DNA of 64,000 nt from Thiotrichaceae bacterium (GCA_028688145.1 JAQTYU010000004.1:80555-144554), one strand, 5' to 3'. Counted from the stretch's first letter, positions 26,265 through 35,148 are shown. Made by a program: numbers and translations. Notes: generated by a model not told the origin, from the sequence alone.

Positions 26265-27059
26265 ATGGATTTACAACTGACCCAAAAATGCGCGCTGATC
26301 ACCGGTTCAACTTCAGGAATCGGCTTTGCCACAGCGGTGACACTGGCGCAAGAAGGTGCGAATGTGGTGATTAATGGGCGCACTCAAACCCGTGTTGATC
26401 AGGCTTGTGAACGTTTACGCACGACGCTTCCCCATGCTCAAGTACGTGGCATTGCCGCAGATTTGTCCACAGCAGCAGGGGTTAAAGTGCTGCTCGATGC
26501 CTGTCCTGAAGTGGATATTTTAGTCAATAACTTGGGCATTTTTGAACCGAAAGCCTTTGAAGAAATTCAAGATGCTGATTGGGAACAAATGTTTGATGTG
26601 AACGTGATGAGTGGCGTGCGTTTATCTCGCGCTTATTTGCCTGCGATGAAGCAGCGTAATTGGGGACGGATTATTTTTGTGTCTAGCGAGTCAGGCATCA
26701 ATATTCCTGCGGAAATGCTGCATTACGGCATGAGCAAGGCGGCGCAATTGGCGGTGTCACGCGGTATTGCGGAAGTGACGGCGGGCACGGGCGTGACTTG
26801 TAATGCGGTGTTGCCAGGTCCTACCAGCACCGAAGGCGTGGGCGACTTTTTTATCAGTTTGGCGGCGGCGCAAGGGGTGGATTTGGAAGAAATGCACCGC
26901 CGTTTCTTTGCAGAAGTCAGACCGAGTTCTTTACTGAAACGTTTTATTGAGCCTAGCGAAGTCGCAAGCCTGATCGCCTATCTTTGCAGTCCTTTGGCGG
27001 CGGCAACCAATGGCGCGGCATTGCGAGCGGATGGCGGGCTGGTGCGTTCGATGGTGTGA
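26265..27059 (+). CDS. Short-chain dehydrogenase/reductase of unknown substrate
   Basis: The 264-residue SDR has the cofactor motif TGSTSGIG (13-20), NNLG (88-91), a catalytic Ser around 140-143, and Y154-x3-K158. Arginine in NGRT at 38-40 suggests NADP preference. It is not part of the classical phenol meta operon, yet it sits in frame with the operon between dmpE and dmpF behind an AGGAG site. A role in reducing a ring-cleavage side product or a substituted intermediate is possible but unproven. A palindromic repeat follows it. Confidence 0.85.
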   Translation: MDLQLTQKCALITGSTSGIGFATAVTLAQEGANVVINGRTQTRVDQACERLRTTLPHAQVRGIAADLSTAAGVKVLLDACPEVDILVNNLGIFEPKAFEEIQDADWEQMFDVNVMSGVRLSRAYLPAMKQRNWGRIIFVSSESGINIPAEMLHYGMSKAAQLAVSRGIAEVTAGTGVTCNAVLPGPTSTEGVGDFFISLAAAQGVDLEEMHRRFFAEVRPSSLLKRFIEPSEVASLIAYLCSPLAAATNGAALRADGGLVRSMV

Positions 27060-27088
27060 GGTTGCTGTGCGAATTAAATCCTCATAAA

Positions 27089-27162
27089 GGTAGGGTGCAT
27101 AAGGCGTAGCCGCCATGCACCAGTTGTTCAAGGTGTATGACGCTACGCTTATACACCCTACC
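27089..27162. repeat. GTAGGGTGTATAAG palindromic repeat inside the operon
   Basis: The left arm begins GGTAGGGTGCATAAGGCG and the right arm ends CGCTTATACACCCTACC; the arms are nearly complementary over about 30 bp. Partial copies lie at 6332-6360 and 13338-13373. It fills the gap between the SDR gene and dmpF. Confidence 0.9.
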
Positions 27163-27217
27163 TTTTCTTTATGGTGATTCAGAGCGCGTTAAAAAATTAT
27201 TAACTGGATTAAACAAC

Positions 27218-28132
27218 ATGAAAAAAATCAAATGTGCGTTGATAGGTCCCGGCAATATCGGCACCGACCTCCTTTACAAATTACAGCGCAGCCCTGTGTT
27301 AGAACCGGTGTGGATGGTGGGCATTGATCCCAGCTCCGACGGTTTAAAACGTGCGGCGGAGATGGGTTTAAAAACCACGTCTGACGGTGTAGATGGTTTA
27401 TTGCCACATGTGCTTGAAGATGAAATTCAGATTGCGTTTGACGCGACTTCGGCTTATGTCCATGCGGAAAATTCTCGTAAATTAAATGAACTCGGGGTGA
27501 TGATGATCGACTTAACCCCCGCCGCCATTGGTCCTTTCTGCGTGCCGCCTGTGAATTTATTGGAACATGTCGGCAAGCGTGAAATGAACGTCAACATGGT
27601 GACTTGCGGTGGTCAAGCCACGATTCCGATGGTTGCGGCGGTCTCGCGCGTGCAAACGGTGGCGTATGGCGAAATCGTTGCCACCACCGCATCGAAATCC
27701 GTGGGACCTGGCACACGGGTCAATATTGACGAATTCACCCGCACTACTTCAGGCGCAGTCGAAAAAGTGGGCGGCGCGAAAAAAGGCAAAGCGATCATTA
27801 TTATCAATCCCGCTGAACCCCCTATGATGATGCGCGACACCGTGCACTGTCTCACCGAAACCGAGCCTGATCAAGAAAAAATCACCGCCTCGGTGCACGC
27901 CATGATCAAAGAAGTGCAGAAATATGTACCCGGTTACAAATTGGTAAACGGCCCCGTGTTTGACGGCAATCGGGTGTCTTTATTTATGGAAGTTGAAGGT
28001 TTAGGCGATTATTTACCCAAATATGCAGGCAATCTCGACATCATGACCGCCGCCGCCGCACGCACTGCGGAAATGTTTGCGGAAGAAATTCTCAGCGGCA
28101 AATTGACCCTTCAATCTACGACTGTGGCGTAA
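27218..28132 (+). CDS. dmpF: Acetaldehyde dehydrogenase (acylating)
   Basis: This enzyme converts acetaldehyde, channelled from DmpG, to acetyl-CoA with NAD and CoA. The ATG at 27218 gives 304 residues and begins at the Rossmann motif [16 protein letters not shown]; the upstream open stretch is repeat DNA and is excluded. The catalytic Cys lies in [11 protein letters not shown], and the C-terminal part has [15 protein letters not shown]. DmpF is about 312 residues. The stop is nine bases before dmpG, consistent with the obligate DmpFG complex. Confidence 0.95.
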   Translation: MKKIKCALIGPGNIGTDLLYKLQRSPVLEPVWMVGIDPSSDGLKRAAEMGLKTTSDGVDGLLPHVLEDEIQIAFDATSAYVHAENSRKLNELGVMMIDLTPAAIGPFCVPPVNLLEHVGKREMNVNMVTCGGQATIPMVAAVSRVQTVAYGEIVATTASKSVGPGTRVNIDEFTRTTSGAVEKVGGAKKGKAIIIINPAEPPMMMRDTVHCLTETEPDQEKITASVHAMIKEVQKYVPGYKLVNGPVFDGNRVSLFMEVEGLGDYLPKYAGNLDIMTAAAARTAEMFAEEILSGKLTLQSTTVA

Positions 28133-28141
28133 GGATAAATC

Positions 28142-29170
28142 ATGACTCTTAAAGGCAAAAAAATTACCGTACACGACATGACCTTGCGCGACGGAATGCA
28201 CCCCAAGCGTCACCAAATGTCTTTGGCACAAATGGCAAGCATCGCCCAAGGTTTAGATGCGGCAGGCGTGCCCTTGATTGAAGTCACCCACGGCGACGGG
28301 CTGGGCGGTTCTTCGGTGAATTACGGTTTTCCCGCGCACAGCGATGAAGAATATTTGTCCACCGTAATTCCCTTGATGAAACAAGCCAAAATTTCCGCCT
28401 TATTATTGCCCGGCATTGGCACGGTCGATCATTTAAAAATGGCGCATCAATTGGGCGTGCACACCATTCGCGTTGCCACGCATTGCACTGAAGCCGATGT
28501 TTCCCAACAGCATATTAAATATGCGCGTAAGTTGGACATGGACACCGTCGGCTTTTTAATGATGGCGCACATGGCTGCGCCCGAGAAATTATTAGAACAA
28601 GCTTTGTTGATGGAAAGTTACGGCGCAAATTGCATTTATTGCACTGATTCCGCAGGTTACATGCTGCCTGAAGATGTCAAAGCGCGCATCGGCTTGCTGC
28701 GTGAAAAATTACAACCTGAAACGGAAATCGGTTTTCACGCGCATCACAATTTAGCGATGGGCGTGGCAAATTCGCTGGTGGCGGTGGAATATGGCGCAAA
28801 TCGGATTGATGCGGCTGCCGCTGGTTTGGGCGCGGGCGCGGGTAATACGCCGATGGAAGTCTTCATTGCAGTATGCAGCCGTGCAGGCATTGAAACAGGG
28901 GTTGACGTGTTCAAAATTTCGGACGTGGCGGAAGATTTGGTGTTGCCGATTATGGATTTCCCGATCCGCATCGACCGCGACTCACTCACGTTAGGCTATG
29001 CAGGGGTTTACGGTTCGTTCTTGCTGTTTGCCAAACGTGCTGAAAAACGTTATGGCGTGCCTGCCCGCGATTTGTTGGTGGAAATGGGACGGCGCGGCAT
29101 GGTGGGCGGTCAAGAAGATATGATTGAAGACACTGCGCTGACTTTGGCGCGGGCGCGCGGCTTGATGTAA
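28142..29170 (+). CDS. dmpG: 4-Hydroxy-2-oxovalerate aldolase
   Basis: The 342-residue metal-dependent aldolase splits 4-hydroxy-2-oxovalerate to pyruvate and acetaldehyde. The HMG-CoA-lyase-like TIM barrel shows [16 protein letters not shown] at the N-terminus (catalytic Arg, metal Asp and His) and metal-binding HAHHN near 200. Late sequence [15 protein letters not shown] matches the DmpF-contacting domain. GGA precedes the ATG. Confidence 0.96.
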   Translation: MTLKGKKITVHDMTLRDGMHPKRHQMSLAQMASIAQGLDAAGVPLIEVTHGDGLGGSSVNYGFPAHSDEEYLSTVIPLMKQAKISALLLPGIGTVDHLKMAHQLGVHTIRVATHCTEADVSQQHIKYARKLDMDTVGFLMMAHMAAPEKLLEQALLMESYGANCIYCTDSAGYMLPEDVKARIGLLREKLQPETEIGFHAHHNLAMGVANSLVAVEYGANRIDAAAAGLGAGAGNTPMEVFIAVCSRAGIETGVDVFKISDVAEDLVLPIMDFPIRIDRDSLTLGYAGVYGSFLLFAKRAEKRYGVPARDLLVEMGRRGMVGGQEDMIEDTALTLARARGLM

Positions 29171-29185
29171 CAGGATGAAATACTA

Positions 29186-29974
29186 ATGAATTTAGACCAA
29201 AACACCATTAATAAACTCGCTGAGCATCTCGAAAATTGTGAATTGCAGGCGCAAGACACACTCAAAATCACCGATGAATATCCGCAAATGGATTGGGATG
29301 ATGCTTACGCCATTCAAGAAGTGATTAAACAACGCAAAATCGCGCGCGGCTGCCGCATTGTCGGTTTAAAAGCGGGCTTAACTTCGCGCGCCAAAATGCA
29401 GCAAATGGGCGTTTCCATGCCCGTGTTTGGATTTTTAGCAGATTATTTTGCCGTGCCCGAAGGCGACGCGGTGAAAATGTCCGAATTAATTCACCCCAAA
29501 ATCGAGCCTGAAATTGCCTTTGTGACTAAATCGGTACTCAAAGGGCCAGGCTGTCATATTGGTAGCGTGTTGGCGGCGACCGATTTTGTGATGCCTGCCT
29601 TGGAAATCATTGATTCGCGTTTCCGTGATTTCAAATTCGACCTGAAAAGTGTGATTGCGGACAATTGTTCCTCGTCGCGTTTTGTGCTCGGGGGACGCAT
29701 GCGCCCTGTGGAAGACCTTGATTTGCGTACTTTAGGCGTGGTCATGGAAAAAAATGGGGAAATCGTTGCACTCGGCGCGGGCGCGGCGGTGTTGGGACAT
29801 CCTGCGGCAGCGATTGCGATGCTCGCCAATTTGTTGGGAGAACGCGGTGAAGAAATTCCCGCAGGCACGTTAATTCTTTCAGGCGGCATCACGGAAGCGG
29901 TGATGGTCAAGGCGGGCGACAATGTCAGCTTGCGCATTCAAGAGTTGGGCAGCGTTCACGTTCGTTTCAATTAA
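29186..29974 (+). CDS. dmpH: 4-Oxalocrotonate decarboxylase
   Basis: The 262-residue protein decarboxylates 2-oxohex-3-enedioate to 2-hydroxypenta-2,4-dienoate in the dehydrogenase branch, normally in complex with the hydratase DmpE. It shares the DmpE fold: RIVGLKAGLTS, PVFGFLADYF, PKIEPEIAFV, ALEIIDSRF. Position between dmpG and dmpI is the classical one. Confidence 0.94.
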   Translation: MNLDQNTINKLAEHLENCELQAQDTLKITDEYPQMDWDDAYAIQEVIKQRKIARGCRIVGLKAGLTSRAKMQQMGVSMPVFGFLADYFAVPEGDAVKMSELIHPKIEPEIAFVTKSVLKGPGCHIGSVLAATDFVMPALEIIDSRFRDFKFDLKSVIADNCSSSRFVLGGRMRPVEDLDLRTLGVVMEKNGEIVALGAGAAVLGHPAAAIAMLANLLGERGEEIPAGTLILSGGITEAVMVKAGDNVSLRIQELGSVHVRFN

Positions 29975-29988
29975 TCAAGGAAATTCAA

Positions 29989-30180
29989 ATGCCTGTTTGT
30001 CAAATTCATTTATTAGAAGGGCGCACTGTTGAACAAAAACGTGCGCTCATCGCCAAAGTGACCGAAGCCATTTCGGAATCTCTCGGCGCGAAGCCTGAAA
30101 GTGTGCGCGTTATTCTCACCGAAATGCCTAAAGAACATTTTGGGATTGGGGGGAAAAGTGCGGGTGAAATCGGGCGTTAA
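29989..30180 (+). CDS. dmpI: 4-Oxalocrotonate tautomerase
   Basis: The 63-residue protein is the homohexameric tautomerase acting between DmpC and DmpH. After Met removal, the catalytic Pro1 (MPVCQIHLLEGRT) is exposed; arginines at RTVEQKRALI and SVRVILTEMPKEHFGIGG match the active site. It is the last gene of the operon; a strong terminator begins 35 bp later. Confidence 0.96.
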   Translation: MPVCQIHLLEGRTVEQKRALIAKVTEAISESLGAKPESVRVILTEMPKEHFGIGGKSAGEIGR

Positions 30181-30214
30181 GTTTTTGGTATGAGACCCAA
30201 ACCTTTGGGATTGT

Positions 30215-30249
30215 CTCATCCTGAACTCTGGGCAGGATGAGATTTTTTT
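30215..30249 (+). terminator. Intrinsic terminator of the phenol operon
   Basis: CTCATCCTG (30215-30223) pairs perfectly with CAGGATGAG (30233-30241), followed by seven T at 30243-30249. A second hairpin (TGAGAC...GTCTCA) overlaps just upstream. Confidence 0.92.
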
Positions 30250-30317
30250 AATCTCTCGGTGTGAGTGAATTCAGATTCATGTTGATCAGCAGTCGGTGTG
30301 AATGGGTGATGTCTATT

Positions 30318-30427
30318 GTCTGAATCAGGATTTACAGGATTAAAGAATTTTCAGAATTAAAAAAACTTAATTTTCATTAGGGGGCATCCTGCTTAATTCG
30401 GATAATCCTGTAAATCTTGATTCAGAC
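30318..30427. repeat. Inverted repeat of the TCTGAATCAGGATTTACAGG family
   Basis: GTCTGAATCAGGATTTACAG... (30318-30342) recurs inverted at 30403-30427 with one or two mismatches. Together with the next hairpin it fills the 350-bp gap before the MetA gene. A related inverted pair lies at 56109-56177. Confidence 0.85.
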
Positions 30428-30481
30428 AAGCACTGTTCTTTAAGTTTTAAAGACTGTCTATGAGTTTATTAGTTTTTGTCA

Positions 30482-30499
30482 GTGCGAATAAATTCGCAC
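30482..30499. repeat. Hairpin GTGCGAAT/ATTCGCAC
   Basis: A perfect 8-bp inverted repeat with a 2-nt loop, 30 bp upstream of the MetA-type gene. It resembles a widespread small palindrome family; a regulatory role is possible but unsupported. Confidence 0.6.
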
Positions 30500-30528
30500 C
30501 TACAAACAAGCCTTAGGAGGATATAAGC

Positions 30529-31425
30529 ATGAAAATAAGAAAAATTGCGTATGGTGTCGGATTGGCAATTGCAGCAGGTGTTATGCAAACGGCACAGGCG
30601 ACGGAAGGCGGCGGTTCGATTTATCCCATGGGCGCGGAAAATTATCTGAGTGGCGCATTGCCACCGCCCGGCGTGTATGTGCCGATTTATGCCACGAGCT
30701 ATCATGCGAATAAGCTTAAGGATAATAATGGCAATACCGTGCCTGTGGATTTCAAAGTCACTGCCAATGTGATTGCGCCGCGTTTGGTGTGGGTCACGAA
30801 TAATACCTTTCTCGGTGGGCAAGTCGGGCACGCGATCATGTTGCCGCTGGTCAATTTGGATGCGAATGTGGCAGGACAAGGGCAAAGTAAAAACGGCATT
30901 GGCGATATTGATTTAACGCCGATTGTTTTAGGTTTTCATCACAGCCCGAATTTACATAGTATTGTCGGCTTGGATATTATGATTCCGTCAGGTGGTTATA
31001 ACAAAAACGATATGACCAATATCGGGCGTAATTATTGGGCAATTCAGCCTGTTTATACCGCCAGTTATATCGATCCAAAAGGTTGGAATGCTGATTTCAA
31101 ACTGATGTTTGATTACAATTTTAAGAATAATGCCACCGATTACCGCTCAGGGCATGAATTGCATGTGGATTATTCCGCAGGTTATGCCATCAGTAAAAAC
31201 TGGATTGCGGGGATTGGCGGCTATGCGTATCAACAGGTCACCGATGATGAATTGCACGGGGTGAAGGTTGCAAATAACAAAGGACGTGCATTCGCAATTG
31301 GTCCATCGATTAAATATGACAACGGCAAAGGCATGTTTATCACCGCAAAATATCAACAAGAAATGAATGTGTATAACCGCGCTCAAGGTCATGCGTTTTG
31401 GCTAAAAATGTTAGTGCCGTTTTAG
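30529..31425 (+). CDS. Phenol-degradation outer-membrane protein (MetA_pathway_phenol family)
   Basis: The 298-residue protein starts with a clear signal peptide (MKIRKIAYGVGLAIAAGVMQTAQA, cleavage near 24). It then shows the SphA/Phenol_MetA_deg (PF13557) pattern: EGGGSIYPMGAENYLSGALPPPGVY, LGFHHSPNLHSIVGLDIMIPSG, WAIQPVYTASYI, and a C-terminal AFWLKMLVPF with aromatic end typical of outer-membrane barrels. Family members lie near aromatic degradation genes and are thought to assist substrate uptake; transport is inferred. AGGAGG is upstream. It is separated from dmpI by a terminator, so it likely has its own promoter. Confidence 0.9.
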   Translation: MKIRKIAYGVGLAIAAGVMQTAQATEGGGSIYPMGAENYLSGALPPPGVYVPIYATSYHANKLKDNNGNTVPVDFKVTANVIAPRLVWVTNNTFLGGQVGHAIMLPLVNLDANVAGQGQSKNGIGDIDLTPIVLGFHHSPNLHSIVGLDIMIPSGGYNKNDMTNIGRNYWAIQPVYTASYIDPKGWNADFKLMFDYNFKNNATDYRSGHELHVDYSAGYAISKNWIAGIGGYAYQQVTDDELHGVKVANNKGRAFAIGPSIKYDNGKGMFITAKYQQEMNVYNRAQGHAFWLKMLVPF

Positions 31426-31439
31426 AGCAATATTGAACA

Positions 31440-31482
31440 GCAGCCCCAAAATGTCCTAAATAGGATTTAGGGGCTGCTTTTT
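31440..31482 (+). terminator. Terminator of the MetA-type gene
   Basis: GCAGCCCC (31440-31447) pairs with GGGGCTGC (31470-31477), with an inner TCCTA/TAGGA pair, followed by five T. It overlaps the end of the minus-strand pseudogene. Confidence 0.85.
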
Positions 31483-32077
31483 AATTTCTTCCACCGTCTC
31501 CACACTGACTGCGCATACTTTCCTCAATAATTCAATCACTTGTTCTTTGTAATAGGCGAAGCGGTAGGTGTTGAATTTTTATTTTATTGTAGGGTCTTTG
31601 GGGGGCTTTGTATTGGTCTAAAACCCATTCGCGTGCGGAGCAGTTGCCTAGTTGATAATCCCATGCAATTTCAGGAATATTTTTTAGTTGGGTTTCGGTG
31701 TCGATTTCTATTAAATTTCTTTCTTTGTCGGCTTTTAGGCGGACTTTGTTGATTTTTGTTGGGGTGTCGATTCGGGTGAGTGGGTAAGGCGTAACCGTTT
31801 CAAAATGAACGTGTAAGTTGATGAGTTTTTCGCCGCTTTTTGCCCATTTGTAGAAGTCTGGCTAAAAAGGGATGCGGGGGAATTCTTGTTTTAAGTTGAG
31901 GGCGAATTTTTGTCGATAGGCGGGGTTATGCAGCACGGCATAAACGTAGTGAAATATGTCGAGTTTTTCAATGCTATCATTTTGATAGTGTTGGCGAAAT
32001 TTTTTTAGTGCCCAGTCGGTGATGTTGTCTTGGTGTGTGCCGTCTTTGGCATAAATGTAAAGAGGTAAACCAGGCAT
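31456..32077 (-). pseudogene. Decayed C-terminal fragment of a type ISP restriction-modification enzyme
   Basis: Reading the minus strand from 32077 gives LPLYIYAKDGTH...DIFHYVYAVLHNPAYRQ...EFPRIPF, then an in-frame TAG, then PDFYKWAKSGEKLINLHVHF...YPLTRID...IAWDYQLGNCSAREWVLDQYK. A one-base shift in a run of six C and another stop follow, before KFNTYRFAYYKEQVIELL. This is the characteristic C-terminus of large type ISP enzymes (methylase plus helicase, over 1000 residues). Nothing of the N-terminal helicase or methylase remains upstream. The two stops, the frameshift and the missing front make it non-functional. Confidence 0.88.
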
Positions 32078-32200
32078 GGGAGTAAAAACACTCAGGTGTT
32101 ATCATCAAGCAATTATAAAAATAATAATCCTTTGAATATAATAGATTATGGGAATTTTAAATTATTATTCACTTTACCAGTCAAGCAACGGTCAAGCAAA

Positions 32201-33673
32201 TTATGCCCAACAAGGTATATAACGCATGGCTTTAGCCCCAGCGTCTGAATCATAAGGACGGATTAAGCCCGTATTGACTGTATCTCTAATAATTCTACTG
32301 ACTTGCGCTTGATTTTTTTGCTCAATACCGAAGCGTTCACGCAACGAGCTATTATGTGTATGTTCTCGATTAACATAACGAAGACAACAATGTAAATAAC
32401 AAGCGCGGATACGCTCTTCTTTGTCCATTTTTGAAAATTCTTTATGACTGAATAAAATGGCGCGCGTATGATTTTCTGTGACTTCAAAAATTGGTGCAGG
32501 TAGTTGGTAAAGTTCTGTTTCAGAAACAACTTTGTCAACACCAGAACCACGCTCTTCACAAAGATTTATACGACGCATAAAAGAAGCGAGTGCTTCATTG
32601 CGGCTTTGTGGTGGAGTATCAAGAAAACGGTGAGTTTCTACTAATGGAACGCCTGGATTGGTAATTTCCATTCTTGACTCAAAAATTTCAATCATAGGAC
32701 CTGTTCCTGTGATTGAAAAATCCTGATGAATAATCGCATTAGCGACTAACTCACGAATAGCAAGTTCAGGATAAATAGGGACTTCTTTACGAAACGCTGT
32801 ACCTATTTGTTCATTAGAGGGTAGCAATGTTTTCAAATAATCTATTAATCTTTCAAAACCAATTGCATAGCCCTTACTGCCTCCAATTTCCCTAATCGTT
32901 TGAACCCGACTATTGCCCTTGTATTGAATTAATCTGACTGCTTTTCGATTAAGATGATGAAAACTCTCTAATTTACGCGCAAATAAAATCGCACCTAAGT
33001 TAGTAATATTCCAATATTCACTAGATGCTTGTTGAATAATATTATCTGTTTTCAATGTCTCAATAATGCCTGTTCTGCCTTCAGGTAAAGGCAATCCAGT
33101 TAAATCAAAATAGGCTGGATAGTCTAGTAGTTGTAATACACTTTCTGTTGTTTGATTCTCTGCTGCAAGTTGTTTTTCAAACGGGGTTTTGTCAAATACT
33201 CGCCATAAAGCCCGCTCTTTTTCAGGATATTCTCTAAGTTTTTTCTTGTAAGAGCCAACACGAATATATTCAATACCATCAAACTGCACTGGTGTATAAC
33301 TGGCTGCTTTAATTTCTAGAATGACCATACGTAAGTTTTCATCACTACCTGTTAAAAGCTCATAGAATTGGAAATGAATTTTTGGTGTTATTTTTTGCAA
33401 AAGCCAACTTTCAATTTCTTGTTGTTTATGCTTTTCTAATGATGGTTTAAATGTAGTCCCAATGACTTGATGAGTCTTATCATCAATACCATAAACTAAA
33501 TACGCATTTTGTTTACCCATTAGAGCGGCTGAGTTTGCTAATGCCGAAATGTATTCACCAATTCTTTCCACATCTGCATTATGTTTAAATTCTACCCACT
33601 CAGTTTCATTAGGTAAATGACATAACTCTTTTAGTAAACTGTATAGCTGTTCTTTGCTCAACTGTATCGGCAT
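32201..33673 (-). CDS. AlbA_2/Schlafen-type ATP-binding protein (RecG-like family)
   Basis: I use the ATG at 33673 (490 residues), which has GGAG seven bases upstream; an in-frame ATG at 33688 lacks one. Residues about 15-140 form an AlbA_2 (Schlafen) domain: ETEWVEFKHNAD, ISALANSAAL, YLVYGIDD, and EYIRVGS. About 290-390 resemble the GHKL-like ATPase domain: AIRELVANAIIHQDFS, ESRMEITNPG, NLCEERGSGVDKV. A winged-helix tail follows. Such proteins are annotated as transcriptional regulators or RecG-related, and many sit near defence loci; this one lies beside a dead restriction gene. The gene is AT-rich relative to the dmp operon. Role unknown. Confidence 0.82.
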   Translation of the reverse strand: MPIQLSKEQLYSLLKELCHLPNETEWVEFKHNADVERIGEYISALANSAALMGKQNAYLVYGIDDKTHQVIGTTFKPSLEKHKQQEIESWLLQKITPKIHFQFYELLTGSDENLRMVILEIKAASYTPVQFDGIEYIRVGSYKKKLREYPEKERALWRVFDKTPFEKQLAAENQTTESVLQLLDYPAYFDLTGLPLPEGRTGIIETLKTDNIIQQASSEYWNITNLGAILFARKLESFHHLNRKAVRLIQYKGNSRVQTIREIGGSKGYAIGFERLIDYLKTLLPSNEQIGTAFRKEVPIYPELAIRELVANAIIHQDFSITGTGPMIEIFESRMEITNPGVPLVETHRFLDTPPQSRNEALASFMRRINLCEERGSGVDKVVSETELYQLPAPIFEVTENHTRAILFSHKEFSKMDKEERIRACYLHCCLRYVNREHTHNSSLRERFGIEQKNQAQVSRIIRDTVNTGLIRPYDSDAGAKAMRYIPCWA

Positions 33674-33815
33674 CTTTTTTCTCCACATTGAATGGTATTA
33701 TCAAGTTGATAAATTTTATTGTTAACCGTAAATACGCTAAAGTACAAACGAGAACAGAGAGCAGCCTAACATTGAGTTAAATATCAATTCAAGACCCACA
33801 CTGAAAGCTCCGCTA

Positions 33816-34628
33816 TTAACCCACCCGGAACGGCAACGCCTGCCCCGTACTCGCAATGAATCCCTGCTGCAAACTCTGCCACGTATACACTTGGGCGGCA
33901 AACACTGCGGCTGAAACGTTTAAACCCTTCGCAATGCCTGCTGCTGCACTCGAGGCAAAAGTACAACCCGAGCCGTGATAACTGTGTGGCAAGCGTTCCC
34001 AAGTCCAAGCTTGTGGCGCAAGGTTTGGGCTGTACAGCGTATTCACCACTTGTTCCGTATTTTCATGCGTGCCCGTGATGCACACATGCTTGCAACCTTT
34101 GTTTAATAATTCATTTGCAGCCTGTTCTAAATTCAGCTCTGGCGCAGTTAAAGTGCGGGCTTCTTGACTGTTTGGGGTGAGTAAAAAAGTACGTGGCAAT
34201 AATAATTCCCGCATTGCTGCCAAAATTTCCGCATTACTTAAATTATTGCCGCCGCCTGCCGCTAACACAGGGTCGAGAATCACAGGGATTTCGGGATAAA
34301 GTTGTAAAATTGCTGCAACCGCCTCAACAATTTCCACACTGCCCAATAAGCCAATTTTACACGCCGCTATCGGCATATCTGCCAACACCGTCAATGCTTG
34401 TTCCCGAATCAACGTACCTGAGAGCGGATTTTTAGCACGCACATTATGCGTATTCTGAACCGTGACACAGGTAATCACAGGCGCAGCATGACAGCCTTGT
34501 TGTGCAAGCGTTTGAATATCGGCACTAATACCTGCGCCACCCGTGGGATCATTGCCAGCGATGACTAAAACAATGGAAGGAATCGACATTGTGTAAGCTT
34601 TCTTTTGAAAATTAGCGGTATAATTCAT
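33816..34628 (-). CDS. thiD: Hydroxymethylpyrimidine/phosphomethylpyrimidine kinase
   Basis: The protein phosphorylates HMP and HMP-P in thiamine biosynthesis. Ribokinase-fold motifs: VIAGNDPTGGAGISADIQTL, VTCVTVQNT, VILDPVLAAGGG, LLTPNSQEA and the C-terminal HGSGCTFASSAAAGIA (anion hole and catalytic Asp/Cys region). Two starts compete: ATG 34628 with AAGGA upstream (270 residues) and ATG 34589 (257 residues), which fits the usual family N-terminus better. No TPP riboswitch is seen upstream. It is divergent from rubredoxin, a pairing known in other gammaproteobacteria. Confidence 0.92.
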   Translation of the reverse strand: MNYTANFQKKAYTMSIPSIVLVIAGNDPTGGAGISADIQTLAQQGCHAAPVITCVTVQNTHNVRAKNPLSGTLIREQALTVLADMPIAACKIGLLGSVEIVEAVAAILQLYPEIPVILDPVLAAGGGNNLSNAEILAAMRELLLPRTFLLTPNSQEARTLTAPELNLEQAANELLNKGCKHVCITGTHENTEQVVNTLYSPNLAPQAWTWERLPHSYHGSGCTFASSAAAGIAKGLNVSAAVFAAQVYTWQSLQQGFIASTGQALPFRVG

Positions 34629-34681
34629 CAGATTTCCTTGCTGGTTTGAAACCTTACCGTTTAGGGAAATTTTTAAGTTTT

Positions 34682-34707
34682 GATAACGATACGCTAGTAT
34701 CGTTATC
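34682..34707. promoter_or_regulatory. Perfect 11-bp hairpin in the thiD-rubredoxin gap
   Basis: GATAACGATAC and GTATCGTTATC flank a 4-nt loop. It may be an operator or palindromic repeat; with no adjacent T-run on either strand, termination is unlikely. Confidence 0.5.
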
Positions 34708-34741
34708 CTTCAAGGTAAGCTCCTCGTTCACGGGGAGGAAC

Positions 34742-34801
34742 AATCCATCGACCTCTATCCGTCGGCGGATTTCACCTGACGGATGAGGTCGGGTATGGAT
34801 T
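34742..34801 (+). promoter_or_regulatory. Long structured leader upstream of rubredoxin
   Basis: Three successive perfect 7-bp helices stack into one stem: AATCCAT/ATGGATT, CGACCTC/GAGGTCG and ATCCGTC/GACGGAT, with a 1-nt and a 3-nt bulge and a 14-nt loop at 34764-34777. A smaller hairpin (TCCTC/GAGGA) lies just upstream. The stem ends 21 bases before the rubredoxin ATG. No T-run follows. It could be a cis-acting RNA element or a mobile repeat; I do not recognise a known riboswitch class. Confidence 0.55.
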
Positions 34802-34822
34802 GAAACTACGAGAGCAAATAAC

Positions 34823-34999
34823 ATGGCACGACGTTATAAACAATATATCTGTTTAGTTTGTGATTGGATTTATGATGAAGAAATCGGCAGACCTGAAGAA
34901 GGCATTCCCGCAGGAACGCGCTGGGAAGATGTGCCCGAAAGCTGGGTGTGTCCTGAATGCGGCGTAGGTAAGCAAGATTTTGAGATGGTTCAGATTTAA
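34823..34999 (+). CDS. Rubredoxin
   Basis: The 58-residue protein MARRYKQYICLVCDWIYDEE... carries the two CxxC iron knuckles, C10-x2-C13 and C43-x2-C46 (VCPECG), spaced as in classical rubredoxins, plus W41 and aromatic core residues. It is a soluble one-electron carrier with a single Fe(SCys)4 site. Partners are not encoded nearby. It is transcribed divergently from thiD behind the long hairpin leader, with nuoA 150 bp downstream. Confidence 0.95.
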   Translation: MARRYKQYICLVCDWIYDEEIGRPEEGIPAGTRWEDVPESWVCPECGVGKQDFEMVQI

Positions 35000-35148
35000 A
35001 ATAATTCCCAGCACGCTACGGGGTTGTCAACACACAAGTTTATCGCAAAATCCTGTACGTAGGCTATGCGCTAAGCGATTTCTGTCATACAATAATAGCT
35101 TATTTTGCACCATACTAAGCGGGATTCTGAAGAGGTTTTACAATAACC

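Noticed and set aside
34741-34806. CRISPR-repeat-like ending GGATTGAAAC near the rubredoxin leader
   Set aside because: There is only one occurrence and no spacer-repeat periodicity; the surrounding sequence is explained by a long hairpin.
34629-34822. Possible TPP riboswitch, given the adjacent thiD gene
   Set aside because: The hairpins precede rubredoxin on the plus strand, and the conserved thi-box elements are not visible on either strand.
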